This document shows positions 34,724-42,875 of a stretch of DNA of 64,000 nucleotides, piece by piece. The stretch spans positions 1-64,000 of the forward strand of contig DASVVO010000026.1 of NCBI GenBank assembly GCA_036386515.1. The letters are read 5' to 3'. The stretch comes from JAIVJZ01 sp036386515. GTDB taxonomy: Bacteria; Acidobacteriota; Blastocatellia; Pyrinomonadales; Pyrinomonadaceae. Below the pieces are notes generated by a model that ran no database searches, was not told where the DNA came from, and worked only from the letters and a program-made list of their open reading frames with translations. The first letter of the stretch is position 1. Each line of letters begins with the position of its first letter. The translations under genes and the position numbers were made by a program.

Positions 34724-36712
34724 ATGCCTTTTCAGCTTCGTTCGGATTTCAGTCCGCAGGGCGATCAACCGCAGGCCATCGACGCGCTCGTCGGCGGTCT
34801 CAACGACGGCCAGAAACATCAGGTGTTGCTCGGCATCACGGGCAGCGGCAAGACCTTCTCCGTCGCCTCCGTCATCCAGCGCACCCAACGCCCCACGCTC
34901 GTCATCGCCCACAACAAGACGCTCGCCGCGCAGTTGTATCAAGAGTTCAAAAACTTCTTCCCCGAAAACTCCGTCGAGTATTTCGTCTCCTATTACGACT
35001 ACTACCAGCCGGAGGCTTACGTTCCCGCCGCCGACATGTACATCGAGAAAGAGGCGACCATCAACGAGGAGATCGATCGCCTCCGGCTCTCGGCCACGCG
35101 CGCCCTCTTCGAGCGGCGCGACGTGATCGTCATCGCCTCCGTCTCCTGCATCTACGGCCTCGGCGACCCGGACGCCTACTATAACATGCTCCTCTTCGTC
35201 GAGCCGGGCATGAAGATGACGCGCGACGCGCTCGTGCAGAAACTCGTCGAGCTGCAATACGAACGCTCCGACATCGAGTTTGCGCGCGGCAGTTTCCGCG
35301 TGCGCGGCGACATCGTGGAAATCTTTCCGAGTTATCAGGAGCAGGCTTACCGGATCGAACTCTGGGGCGACGAGATCGACGCCATCTACACCATCGACCC
35401 GCTGCTCGGCGAAGTCCTGCACAAGCACACCTCGCGTTTGCCCATCTATCCGAAGACGCACTACGTGATGTCGAAGCCGACCATCAAACGCGCCATCAAA
35501 ACCATCCGCGAAGAGTTGAACTGGTGGGAGCCGAAGCTGATTCAGGAAGGCAAGCTCGTCGAGGCGCAACGCCTCCACCAGCGCACGATGTACGATCTCG
35601 AAATGATCAAGGAGATGGGTTTCTGTCGCGGCATCGAAAACTACTCGCGCCACCTGACCAACAAAAATCCCGGCGACCCGCCGCCCACGCTCCTCGATTA
35701 TCTGCCGCGCGACACGATGGTCGTGATCGACGAATCGCACCAGACCGTGCCGCAGGTGCGCGGCATGTTCAACGGCGACCAGTCGCGCAAGCGCACGCTC
35801 GTCGAGTACGGCTTCCGTCTGCCCTCCGCGCTCGACAACCGCCCGCTCAACTTCGACGAGTTCAACGAGCGCATCGGGCAGGTGATCTACGTCTCGGCCA
35901 CGCCCGGCCCTTACGAACTGACGAAAACCGGCGGCGAAGTGGTCGAACAGATCATCCGCCCGACCGGACTCACCGACCCGGTCGTCATCGTCCGTCCCGT
36001 CAAGGGACAGATCGACGATCTCCTCGAGGAGTGCCGCCTGCGCGCCGAACGCAACGAGCGCGTGCTCGTCACGACCTTGACGAAAAAGATGTCCGAGGAT
36101 TTGACCGAGTATTTCACCGAGGTCGGCGTCAAAGTGCGCTATCTCCACTCGGACATCGAGACGCTGGAACGCATCAAAATCCTGCGCGACCTCAGGCGCG
36201 GCGAGTTCGACGTGCTCGTCGGCATCAACCTCCTGCGCGAGGGCTTGGACTTGCCCGAAGTCTCCCTCGTCGCCATCCTCGACGCCGACAAGGAAGGCTT
36301 TCTTCGTTCCGAGTCGTCGCTCATTCAAACCATCGGCCGCGCCGCGCGCCACTCCAGCGGCACGGCCATCCTCTACGCCGACCGCATCACCGATTCCATG
36401 AAGCGCGCCATCGACGAGACCGAGCGACGCCGCACCATTCAACAGGAATACAACCTCGAACACGGCATCACGCCGCAAACCATCATCAAACCCATCGACG
36501 CCACGCTCGTCACCGCCTACGAGGCCGACTACTTCAAAGTGCCGCTCGAACTCGAAGCCTTCGAGGATTATTCGCGCGACAAAATCGACGGCACCATCGC
36601 CCGCCTCGAAGCCGAGATGCGCCACGCCGCCAAGTCCATGGAGTTTGAACGCGCCGCCGAACTCCGCGACCGCATCAAGTACCTGCGCGAGCGCGAACTG
36701 ACCATGACATAA
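34724..36712 (+). CDS. uvrB: Excinuclease ABC subunit B
   Basis: A 662-residue helicase-like subunit of nucleotide excision repair that receives damaged DNA from UvrA and positions UvrC. MPFQLRSDFSPQGDQPQAIDAL opens the family sequence. GITGSGKTFSVA is the Walker A, YYDYYQPEAYVP the beta-hairpin that probes DNA, and VVIDESHQTVPQ the Walker B. GRAARHSSGTAILYAD is motif VI, and a UVR motif (IARLEAEMRHAAKSMEFERAAELRDRIKYLRERE) closes the protein. The ATG matches UvrB N-termini; a longer frame only translates the repeat array. The last 60 bases are repeated beyond the downstream TA module. Confidence 0.97.
   Translation: MPFQLRSDFSPQGDQPQAIDALVGGLNDGQKHQVLLGITGSGKTFSVASVIQRTQRPTLVIAHNKTLAAQLYQEFKNFFPENSVEYFVSYYDYYQPEAYVPAADMYIEKEATINEEIDRLRLSATRALFERRDVIVIASVSCIYGLGDPDAYYNMLLFVEPGMKMTRDALVQKLVELQYERSDIEFARGSFRVRGDIVEIFPSYQEQAYRIELWGDEIDAIYTIDPLLGEVLHKHTSRLPIYPKTHYVMSKPTIKRAIKTIREELNWWEPKLIQEGKLVEAQRLHQRTMYDLEMIKEMGFCRGIENYSRHLTNKNPGDPPPTLLDYLPRDTMVVIDESHQTVPQVRGMFNGDQSRKRTLVEYGFRLPSALDNRPLNFDEFNERIGQVIYVSATPGPYELTKTGGEVVEQIIRPTGLTDPVVIVRPVKGQIDDLLEECRLRAERNERVLVTTLTKKMSEDLTEYFTEVGVKVRYLHSDIETLERIKILRDLRRGEFDVLVGINLLREGLDLPEVSLVAILDADKEGFLRSESSLIQTIGRAARHSSGTAILYADRITDSMKRAIDETERRRTIQQEYNLEHGITPQTIIKPIDATLVTAYEADYFKVPLELEAFEDYSRDKIDGTIARLEAEMRHAAKSMEFERAAELRDRIKYLRERELTMT
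36653..36712 (+). repeat. uvrB 3'-end direct repeat, copy 1 (within uvrB)
   Basis: The last 60 bases of uvrB match 37379-37438 at 56 of 60 positions. The four differences fall at one I/V codon, two synonymous third positions and the stop codon (TAA here, TGA in copy 2). The pair brackets the VapBC-like module. Confidence 0.9.
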
Positions 36713-36757
36713 AATATTAGTGTGTGTGACAATATTACCCCTGGAGGGAGCGTAGTG

Positions 36758-36967
36758 ATGACTAAGAGCGTCGAACCTGACAAAAACGCCGGGAGAATAG
36801 ATGGTGAGTTCCGCTTGGATGGAGACGAGAGGTCTATCTGGGAGGCGATTGATGACATCATGCGTCATGTGCCGGAGGAGGTATTAAGACGTTTGCCTGT
36901 GGATGGCGCTGAGCAGCACGACCACTACCTTTACGAATCCCACGGCAAGGCGCCGGGCAAATCGTGA
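36758..36967 (+). CDS. Probable antitoxin partner of PIN-domain toxin
   Basis: A 69-residue acidic protein in the antitoxin position: strong GGAGGGAG 7 bases before the ATG, and the stop overlaps the toxin start (GTGA). ERSIWEAIDDIMRHVPEEVLRRLPVDGAEQHDHYLY suggests a helical N-terminal part and a flexible tail; no clear DNA-binding motif is visible. Similar small proteins precede PIN genes in other bacteria, but I cannot name the family. Base composition is lower in GC than uvrB and the following gene. Confidence 0.65.
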   Translation: MTKSVEPDKNAGRIDGEFRLDGDERSIWEAIDDIMRHVPEEVLRRLPVDGAEQHDHYLYESHGKAPGKS

Positions 36968-37362
36968 GCGTCGTTTTCGCCGACACCTTTTACTGGATTG
37001 CACGCATCAACCCACGCGACCAGTGGCATCAAAAGGCTACGGAACTTAGCGCCTCTCTCAAGAACACTTACATAATCACGTCAGAGGAAGTGCTGATTGA
37101 ACTGTTGAACTATTTTTCGAAATACGGGCCGGAAATGCGACAGGCGGTAGCGGCAATCGTTCGCCACATAATTGATGATACTAATATGATGGTCACTAGC
37201 GGTGACTTTAAAGAGGGCTTGAGTCTCTTCGAGGCAAGGCTCGACAAGGGTTATAGCCTGACCGATTGTTTATCCATGTGCATCATGCGTCGGCATAAAG
37301 TAGCGGAAGTATTGTCACACGATCATCACTTTGTGCAGGAAGGCTTTATCACCCTGCTTTAA
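36964..37362 (+). CDS. PIN-domain ribonuclease toxin (VapC-like)
   Basis: A 132-residue PIN domain. The acidic metal-binding residues are in VVFADTFYWIA (Asp7), ITSEEVLIELLNYF (Glu), YSLTDCLSMCIMRR (Asp) and LSHDHHF (Asp). VapC enzymes cut tRNA or rRNA with Mg2+, and the cognate antitoxin is the overlapping upstream gene. The GTG start overlaps the antitoxin stop by 4 bases. The cassette is AT-richer than the region and sits between two copies of the uvrB 3' end, which points to recent insertion. Confidence 0.85.
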   Translation: MSVVFADTFYWIARINPRDQWHQKATELSASLKNTYIITSEEVLIELLNYFSKYGPEMRQAVAAIVRHIIDDTNMMVTSGDFKEGLSLFEARLDKGYSLTDCLSMCIMRRHKVAEVLSHDHHFVQEGFITLL

Positions 37363-37378
37363 ACCCACCCAAAGGAAC

Positions 37379-37438
37379 GCCGCCGAACTCCGCGACCGCG
37401 TCAAGTACCTGCGCGAGCGCGAACTGACGATGACCTGA
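37379..37438 (+). pseudogene. Displaced uvrB 3' end, copy 2 of direct repeat
   Basis: Sixty bases encode AAELRDRVKYLRERELTMT and a TGA stop, matching the UvrB C-terminus. No start or upstream uvrB sequence accompanies it, so it is a fragment. Its codons (GTC, ACG, ACC, TGA) are more typical of this GC-rich chromosome than those of copy 1, so it may be the original 3' end. Confidence 0.85.
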
Positions 37439-37460
37439 GCGAAACGATGAACGCGGAACG

Positions 37461-37497
37461 AAAGACGGTTGGGTGTCCGTTGTTCAAGACCGTCTTT
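37461..37497 (+). terminator. Hairpin after displaced uvrB end
   Basis: A 9-bp stem (37461-37469 with 37489-37497) and a 19-base loop, ending in TTT. It may have been the original uvrB terminator. Confidence 0.4.
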
Positions 37498-37519
37498 AGC
37501 GGCTCGTGAGACGCAGGCG

Positions 37520-37557
37520 AACGACTGACACTGACGACTGACAACTGACAACTGACG
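37520..37557. repeat. Single-arm heptad array, AACTGAC words
   Basis: Four to five copies of a 7-base word (GACTGAC, AACTGAC, AACTGAC), with one 6-base unit, lie before the FAD-linked oxidase gene. No complementary arm is found nearby, unlike most arrays in this window. Confidence 0.75.
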
Positions 37558-37581
37558 GCTTTTCCTTCATCATTCAAACGT

Positions 37582-39081
37582 ATGTTGAGCAAGTCACAAC
37601 CGGATGAGATGCAGTCGTATCTCGCCGATGCGAGCAACCTCGCGGGCGGGCACGCGGCGCGCGTGGTGTTTCCGGAGACGGCGGAGGAAGCGGCGTCGGT
37701 GTTGCGCGAGGCTTCCGTCGCGGGCATGGCGGTCACGGTGTCGGGCGCGGGCACGGGCGTGGTGGGCGGGCGCGTGCCGTTCGGCGACATCGTGTTGGCG
37801 ACCGATAGGCTGAAGCGCATCGGGGAGATCGTGGGCGGCGCACAGGGCGGGCGCGCGACGGTCGAGGCGGGCGTGACGCTCGCGGATTTCCGGCGCGCGG
37901 TGGAGAGTCGCGGCCTGTTGTATCCGCCCGACCCGACCGAATGGAGTTGCTACATGGGCGGCACGGTCGTGACGAACGCCTCCGGCGCGCGCACCTTCAA
38001 GTACGGCGCGACGCGTCGTTACATCCGCGGTCTCAAGGTCGCGCTCACGACGGGCGACGTGCTCTCGCTCGCGCGCGGCGAGGTGTTCGCGGATGCGGAG
38101 GGGCGGATGCGGATTCCGCTCGGCGCGGGTCGCCGCACCATCGAGGCGCAACTGCCCGCCTACCGGATGCCGCGAACGCGTAAGCACGCCGCCGGTTATT
38201 ACGTCGAGCCGGGGATGGACGCCCTCGACCTCTTCATCGGGAGCGAGGGCACGCTCGGCGTCGTCGTCGAAATCGAGGCCGCGCTGCTGCCGAAACCGGC
38301 GGGCGTCCTGAGCGGCGTCGTCTTCTTTACGGGGGAGGAAAAACTGCTCGCCTTCGTCCGCGCCGCGCGCGAGGCGTCGCTCGGCACGCGCGCCGCCAAC
38401 CTGCCCGGCGTGTTGGACGCCCGCGCGCTTGAGTTCTTCGACGCCGAAGCTCTCAACTTTCTACGTGAGAAATATCCGGCCATCCCCGCGCAGGCGCGCG
38501 GGGCGGTCTTCTTCGAGCAAGAGACGACCGCCGCGACCGAAGAACAACTCATGGACGCGTGGCTCGCCCTGCTCGAACGACACGACGCTGCGCTCGACGC
38601 TTCCTGGTTCGCCACGGACGAGCGCGACCAGGCGCGCCTGCGCGACTTTCGCCACGCGCTGCCCGTGCTCGTCAACGAATGGCTCGCGCGCCACGGGCAG
38701 CGCAAAGTCTCGACCGACATGTCCGTCCCCGACGATGAGTTCGCCGCGATGCTCGGCTTCTATCAGGAGACCCTGCGCGCGAGCGGCCTGCAATACGTCA
38801 TCTTCGGCCACATCGGCGACAATCACGTCCACGTCAACATCCTCCCGCGCGACGACGCGCAGGCCGCCGCCGCGCGCGCCATTTACGGCCGATTCATCAC
38901 GCGCGCCGTCGCGGTCGGCGGCACGATCTCGGCCGAACACGGCGTCGGCAAGATCAAACGCGACTACCTGCGCGCTCTCTACGGCGACGAGCACCTGCGC
39001 CGGATGGCCGCTCTCAAACGCGCCTTCGACCCCGCTTGCATCCTCGGCCGCGGCAACATCTTCGACGAAAAGTATCTTTAA
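37582..39081 (+). CDS. FAD-linked oxidase, D-lactate/glycolate dehydrogenase type
   Basis: A 499-residue PCMH-type flavoprotein. The FAD-binding half has VSGAGTGVVGGRVPFGDIVL, MGGTVVTNASGARTFKYGATRRYI and FIGSEGTLGVVVEIEAALLP. The C-terminal FAD-oxidase half ends with FGHIGDNHVHVNILP (metal/substrate His) and ISAEHGVGKIKRDYL. Homologues oxidise 2-hydroxy acids such as D-lactate or glycolate and pass electrons to quinone or cytochrome. No signal peptide is seen. The start lacks a Shine-Dalgarno; a heptad array lies just upstream. Confidence 0.88.
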   Translation: MLSKSQPDEMQSYLADASNLAGGHAARVVFPETAEEAASVLREASVAGMAVTVSGAGTGVVGGRVPFGDIVLATDRLKRIGEIVGGAQGGRATVEAGVTLADFRRAVESRGLLYPPDPTEWSCYMGGTVVTNASGARTFKYGATRRYIRGLKVALTTGDVLSLARGEVFADAEGRMRIPLGAGRRTIEAQLPAYRMPRTRKHAAGYYVEPGMDALDLFIGSEGTLGVVVEIEAALLPKPAGVLSGVVFFTGEEKLLAFVRAAREASLGTRAANLPGVLDARALEFFDAEALNFLREKYPAIPAQARGAVFFEQETTAATEEQLMDAWLALLERHDAALDASWFATDERDQARLRDFRHALPVLVNEWLARHGQRKVSTDMSVPDDEFAAMLGFYQETLRASGLQYVIFGHIGDNHVHVNILPRDDAQAAAARAIYGRFITRAVAVGGTISAEHGVGKIKRDYLRALYGDEHLRRMAALKRAFDPACILGRGNIFDEKYL

Positions 39082-39090
39082 GGGACACCG

Positions 39091-39163
39091 GGTTAAAGGG
39101 TAAAGGGGAAGGGGCAAGGGTGAATTTTACCTTTACCCTTTACCCTTTACCCTTTACCCTTTC
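39091..39163. repeat. Paired-arm heptad array, GGGTAAA/TTTACCC words
   Basis: The purine arm (39091-39120) and pyrimidine arm (39127-39162, five TTACCCT units) are complementary through AAAGGGTAAAGGG. The array ends 6 bases before the aroC ATG, so no Shine-Dalgarno fits there. Confidence 0.88.
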
Positions 39164-39168
39164 AGTCT

Positions 39169-40344
39169 ATGTTTCATTTCACCACCGCCGGAGAATCTCA
39201 CGGGCGCGCGCTCATTGCGATAGTAGAAGGCATGCCTGCGGGCGTGCCGGTTGAGGTCGGCGCGATCAACCGCGAACTGGAGCGGCGGCAAAGGGGCTAC
39301 GGGCGCGGCGGGCGGATGAAGATCGAGCAGGATCGGGCGGAGATTCTGAGCGGCGTCCGGCACGGGCTGACGCTCGGTTCGCCCGTCGCTTTGATGATCG
39401 AGAATAAGGATTGGAAGAACTGGACGGAGGTCATGTCGGCCGAGGCGCGCGCCGGAGAAAACGCGCCGGAGAAAGCGCGCCGCGTGAAGCGTCCGCGACC
39501 GGGTCATGCAGACCTCGCGGGCGGTTTGAAGTACGGCGCGCGTGATCTGCGCGATGTGCTCGAACGCGCGTCGGCGCGCGAGACGGCGGCGCGCGTCGGG
39601 GCGGGCGCACTGGCAAAACAATTGCTCGCCGCGTTTCGAGTGGAGATACTGAGCCACGTCGTCGCGCTCGGCGGCCTGCCCGCCACGCCGCTCTGCTTGC
39701 CGTGGGAAGAGATCGCGGCCATCCCCGAAGACGCGCCGCTACGCTGCGGCGACGCGGGCGTACAGGCGCGGATGGTCGAGTTGATCGACGAGCGGCGGCG
39801 CGAGGGCGACACGCTCGGCGGCATCTTCGAGGTGGTGGCGCGCGGCGTCGTCGCGGGGTTGGGGGCGCACACCTCCTGGGAGGAGAAGTTGGACGGGCGG
39901 CTGGCGCAGGCGTTGATGTCTATCCCGGCGGTGAAGGCCGTCGCGGTCGGCGCGGGCGTGGAGGCGAGCGCGCTCGCCGGGTCGGCCGTCCACGACGAGA
40001 TCAATTACGACCGGGCGGCGCGCGCCTTCACGCGCCCGACGAACCGCGCCGGCGGGTTGGAGGGCGGCATCACGAACGGCGAAGAGTTGCGCGTGCAGGG
40101 GTTTCTCAAGCCGATCTCGACGCTCAGGCGCGCGCTCCGCTCCGTCGATATCGACACGAAAGAGGAAGAGGCCGCCGCCTTCGAGCGTTCCGACGTGACG
40201 GCCGTGCCGGCGGCGGGCGTCATCGGCGAAGCGATGGTCGCGCTCGTGCTCGCGCGCGCCATGCGCGAGAAGTTCGGCGGCGACAGTCTCGCCGAGATGC
40301 GCCGCAACTTCGACGGCTATTGCGAGCAGGTGCGCGATTATTGA
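39169..40344 (+). CDS. aroC: Chorismate synthase
   Basis: A 391-residue FMN-dependent enzyme that makes chorismate from EPSP, the last step of the shikimate pathway. FTTAGESHGRALIAIVEGMPAGV is the first signature with the catalytic His; KRPRPGHADLAGGLKYGARDLRDVLERASARETAARVGAGAL is the second. GGLEGGITNGEELRVQGFLKPISTL is the third FMN/substrate segment. The length is normal. It is convergent with the DUF1206 gene, only 8 bases from its stop. The ATG lies directly behind the repeat arm with no Shine-Dalgarno. Confidence 0.97.
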   Translation: MFHFTTAGESHGRALIAIVEGMPAGVPVEVGAINRELERRQRGYGRGGRMKIEQDRAEILSGVRHGLTLGSPVALMIENKDWKNWTEVMSAEARAGENAPEKARRVKRPRPGHADLAGGLKYGARDLRDVLERASARETAARVGAGALAKQLLAAFRVEILSHVVALGGLPATPLCLPWEEIAAIPEDAPLRCGDAGVQARMVELIDERRREGDTLGGIFEVVARGVVAGLGAHTSWEEKLDGRLAQALMSIPAVKAVAVGAGVEASALAGSAVHDEINYDRAARAFTRPTNRAGGLEGGITNGEELRVQGFLKPISTLRRALRSVDIDTKEEEAAAFERSDVTAVPAAGVIGEAMVALVLARAMREKFGGDSLAEMRRNFDGYCEQVRDY

Positions 40345-40352
40345 TGAAGTTT

Positions 40353-41213
40353 TTATGACCCGGCGATGCGGCGGTAGCGCGCTTCGATGAGCATGTAGAG
40401 GCCGTAGGCGACGAGGCCGAGGGCGACGAGGCCGAGCAGCCATTTGCCGTAGGATTGTTGGATGAGAAGTTGGAGCGCGCCGTCCAGTCCCTTCGCCTCC
40501 GAGGAGTCGTAGTGCAACGCGGCTTGAATGAGGAAGCCGCCGACGATCAGGAAGACGATGCCGCGCGCGATGAAACCGAAACGCCCGCTGCGCATCGCCC
40601 ACCACTTGCCGCGCTCGCTCATCTCGCCGAGTTTCAGCCGCTTGCGAAACTTCTCCGTGTAGCCCTTGTAACACTGGTAGAGGCCGTAACCGATCACGGC
40701 GAGGCCGCCGAGCACGACCAGCCAGTTGCCGAAAGGAAACTCCATCACGCGCGCCGTCCACGATTCCGCCGCGCCCGGCTTGCCGTCCTCTTCAGCGCCG
40801 AAGACGATGCGCGCCGCCGAATAGGCGAGACCGGCATAGACGAGTCCGCTGCCGGTGTAGCCGAGGCGCAGGGCGATGCCTTTGGCGTCCGTCCCTTTAT
40901 CGTCGGCGTCCGTGATTGCCTGCACCCAACGCCAGATGACGTAGGCGACGAGGCCGAAGGCGACGATGCCGAGCATCACCCGGCCGAACGGCTGCCGCGC
41001 GATTGAACGCATCGCGCCCTGCGTGCCCGTCGCCTCGCCGCCCATGCCCGCCGCCGCCAGCGTCGCCAGCGCGCCCACCACGATGTAGACGACGCCCTTC
41101 GCCGCGTAACCGAAACGCGCGAGGCGTTCCACCCACGGGTGCTTGCCCACTTTCTCCGCGACTTCGTCCGCCGCCTCTTTCACATCTTCGATTGCCGAAT
41201 CTGTCTCACCCAT
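40353..41213 (-). CDS. DUF1206 membrane protein
   Basis: A 286-residue protein with three tandem repeats, each a pair of membrane helices. Each repeat begins with a basic, aromatic entry (LARFGYAAKGVVYIVVGALA; LRLGYTGSGLVYAGLAYSA; SGRFGFIARGIVFLIVGGFL) and ends with a helix of GLVAYxxW or GYGLYQCYKG type. This is the DUF1206 family; its function is unknown. The N-terminal 30 residues are acidic and amphipathic. It is convergent with aroC. Confidence 0.85.
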   Translation of the reverse strand: MGETDSAIEDVKEAADEVAEKVGKHPWVERLARFGYAAKGVVYIVVGALATLAAAGMGGEATGTQGAMRSIARQPFGRVMLGIVAFGLVAYVIWRWVQAITDADDKGTDAKGIALRLGYTGSGLVYAGLAYSAARIVFGAEEDGKPGAAESWTARVMEFPFGNWLVVLGGLAVIGYGLYQCYKGYTEKFRKRLKLGEMSERGKWWAMRSGRFGFIARGIVFLIVGGFLIQAALHYDSSEAKGLDGALQLLIQQSYGKWLLGLVALGLVAYGLYMLIEARYRRIAGS

Positions 41214-41498
41214 TGATTCTTAAACCCATCTCCCACGCGTCAATTTAGTGAAACCGATGCTAACACCGATCCGAATGCCCTTGAAAGATGAAACGACAAC
41301 CCACGCCGCCGCGACCTCGCAAGCGACCCTTCGTGACGGACGCGACCTCCACGCCAACGCTCAGACTCCGCCTCTTGCCCGGCGCACGCTTTGTCAACTA
41401 CAGTGCATGCGGTCGCTTTAGGTTACATACGCTCTCGCGGGATTCGTCGCAGGCAGAGGATTTCACTCAGCCCGTCGCGCCAGTCCCGTCCAATTCTC

Positions 41499-42236
41499 AT
41501 GACGCAGATATGGGTCGCGCCGCCGCCGGACACGCTCCTCGCCGACGGCGAGGTTCATCTCTGGCGCGCGTCCCTGGCGCAAACGCCGGACGCCCTGCGC
41601 CGCCTCCATTCGACGCTCGCTCCCGATGAAGCCGCCAGGGCCGCGCGCTATCATTTCCCGCGCGACCGCGACCACTACATCGCCGCGCGCGGTCTGCTCC
41701 GCCACCTCCTCGGCCGCTATCTCGCGCAGCCGCCACACACCTTGCAATTCGCTTACGGCGCATACGGCAAGCCCTCGCTCGACGGCGCGCCCGCCTTTGC
41801 CGCCGATGTGCGTTTCAACCTCTCACACTCGCACGAACTCGCCCTCTACGCCTTCGCGCGCGGGCGCGAGGTCGGCGTTGACATCGAACACATCCGCGCC
41901 GACTTCGCGGGCGACGACATCGCCGCGCGCTTCTTCTCCGCGCGCGAGGTGAGCATGTTGCGCGCGCTCCCCGCGCGGGCGCGCACCGTGGCCTTCTTCA
42001 ACTGCTGGACGCGCAAAGAGGCTTACATCAAGGCCAGAGGCGAAGGTCTCTCGCACCCGCTCGATCAATTCGACGTGAGCCTCACACCGGGCGAACCCGC
42101 CGCGCTCCTCGGCACGCGCGGCGACCCGCGCGAACTCACCCGCTGGTCGCTTTGCGCCCTCGACGCGGGCGAAGCCTACGCCGCCGCCGTCGTCGTTCAA
42201 GGCACGGACTACGCGTTGCGCTTCTGGCAGTTATGA
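41499..42236 (+). CDS. 4'-phosphopantetheinyl transferase, Sfp type
   Basis: A 245-residue pseudo-dimeric enzyme that moves phosphopantetheine from CoA to a Ser of carrier proteins. YGKPSL, FNLSHSHELALYAF, GVDIEHIRADF (Mg-binding Asp128 and Glu130) and FFNCWTRKEAYIKARGEGL are the family motifs in order. Sfp-type enzymes serve polyketide, nonribosomal or fatty acid synthases; none lies nearby. The ATG before TQIWVAPPPD is chosen because the family fold begins there, although the frame opens earlier. Confidence 0.9.
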   Translation: MTQIWVAPPPDTLLADGEVHLWRASLAQTPDALRRLHSTLAPDEAARAARYHFPRDRDHYIAARGLLRHLLGRYLAQPPHTLQFAYGAYGKPSLDGAPAFAADVRFNLSHSHELALYAFARGREVGVDIEHIRADFAGDDIAARFFSAREVSMLRALPARARTVAFFNCWTRKEAYIKARGEGLSHPLDQFDVSLTPGEPAALLGTRGDPRELTRWSLCALDAGEAYAAAVVVQGTDYALRFWQL

Positions 42237-42285
42237 TTCTTCGATAGACCGCATGTAAATACACCTTGTCCGCACGGAGGCCGGT

Positions 42286-42762
42286 ATGCAGGATGATTCG
42301 ACGCCGCAGTCCACTTCGCCCGATGGGACGATCAGGGTTGAGTTCGATGTCGAGACGGGGCGGATGTCGCACGAGATTCAACGGCCGCGCGTGTTGAGCC
42401 TGCCGGGCGGCGAGGTGCTGGTTGATTTGTGGGGGACGCAGTGGGACGCGTCGGCGCAGTTCGAGGAACCGGGCACGGTACGCTTGTCGCTGCGCTGCTA
42501 TCCCGGCGAGAAGCCGGGCTTTGTGGTGACGATTGACGCGCGGGCGCGCACCTTTTGTTTTGCGGCTGCTCCCGGCGAGCCGCACCCGCTCGCGAGTTTC
42601 AGGAAGTTGATCAAACGAAAGCACGCGGGGCAGGAACCTGACGTGCCCGCTCAAACGGGCGAGCCGCCGCATCAAACCACGTCGATGTTTTTGTATGCGC
42701 TGTTGATGTTTGCGATTATTTTCGGCGTCCTGTACGCGCTCGGCGTCGGGTGGTTCGGTTAA
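42286..42762 (+). CDS. Protein with C-terminal membrane anchor, function unknown
   Basis: A 158-residue protein. Residues 10-100 look like a small beta-rich domain (GTIRVEFDVETGRMSHEIQRPRVLSLPGGEVLVDLWGTQWDASAQF), followed by a polar stretch and a single C-terminal TM helix (FLYALLMFAIIFGVLYALGVGW, about 136-157). The topology suggests a tail-anchored cytoplasmic domain. No family is recognised. It is followed by def after 113 bases, with a promoter in between. Confidence 0.55.
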   Translation: MQDDSTPQSTSPDGTIRVEFDVETGRMSHEIQRPRVLSLPGGEVLVDLWGTQWDASAQFEEPGTVRLSLRCYPGEKPGFVVTIDARARTFCFAAAPGEPHPLASFRKLIKRKHAGQEPDVPAQTGEPPHQTTSMFLYALLMFAIIFGVLYALGVGWFG

Positions 42763-42766
42763 GGCT

Positions 42767-42796
42767 TTGGCAAGGGGGCGCGAGTTACCGTAAAAT
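42767..42796 (+). promoter_or_regulatory. Sigma-70 type promoter for def
   Basis: TTGGCA (42767-42772) and TAAAAT (42791-42796), 18 bases apart, about 80 bases before the def ATG. Confidence 0.5.
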
Positions 42797-42875
42797 CAGT
42801 AGCGTCGGTTCGCGCTCGGCGGGTCGAGCGCGTGGGAGCGAGAATATTTCCGGCGACCAGAGGAAGAAGACGTAA

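Noticed and set aside
37315..37820. Minus-strand frames across the repeat and oxidase start
   Set aside because: They cross the uvrB fragment, the heptad array and a clear plus-strand gene, with no motif or start signal.
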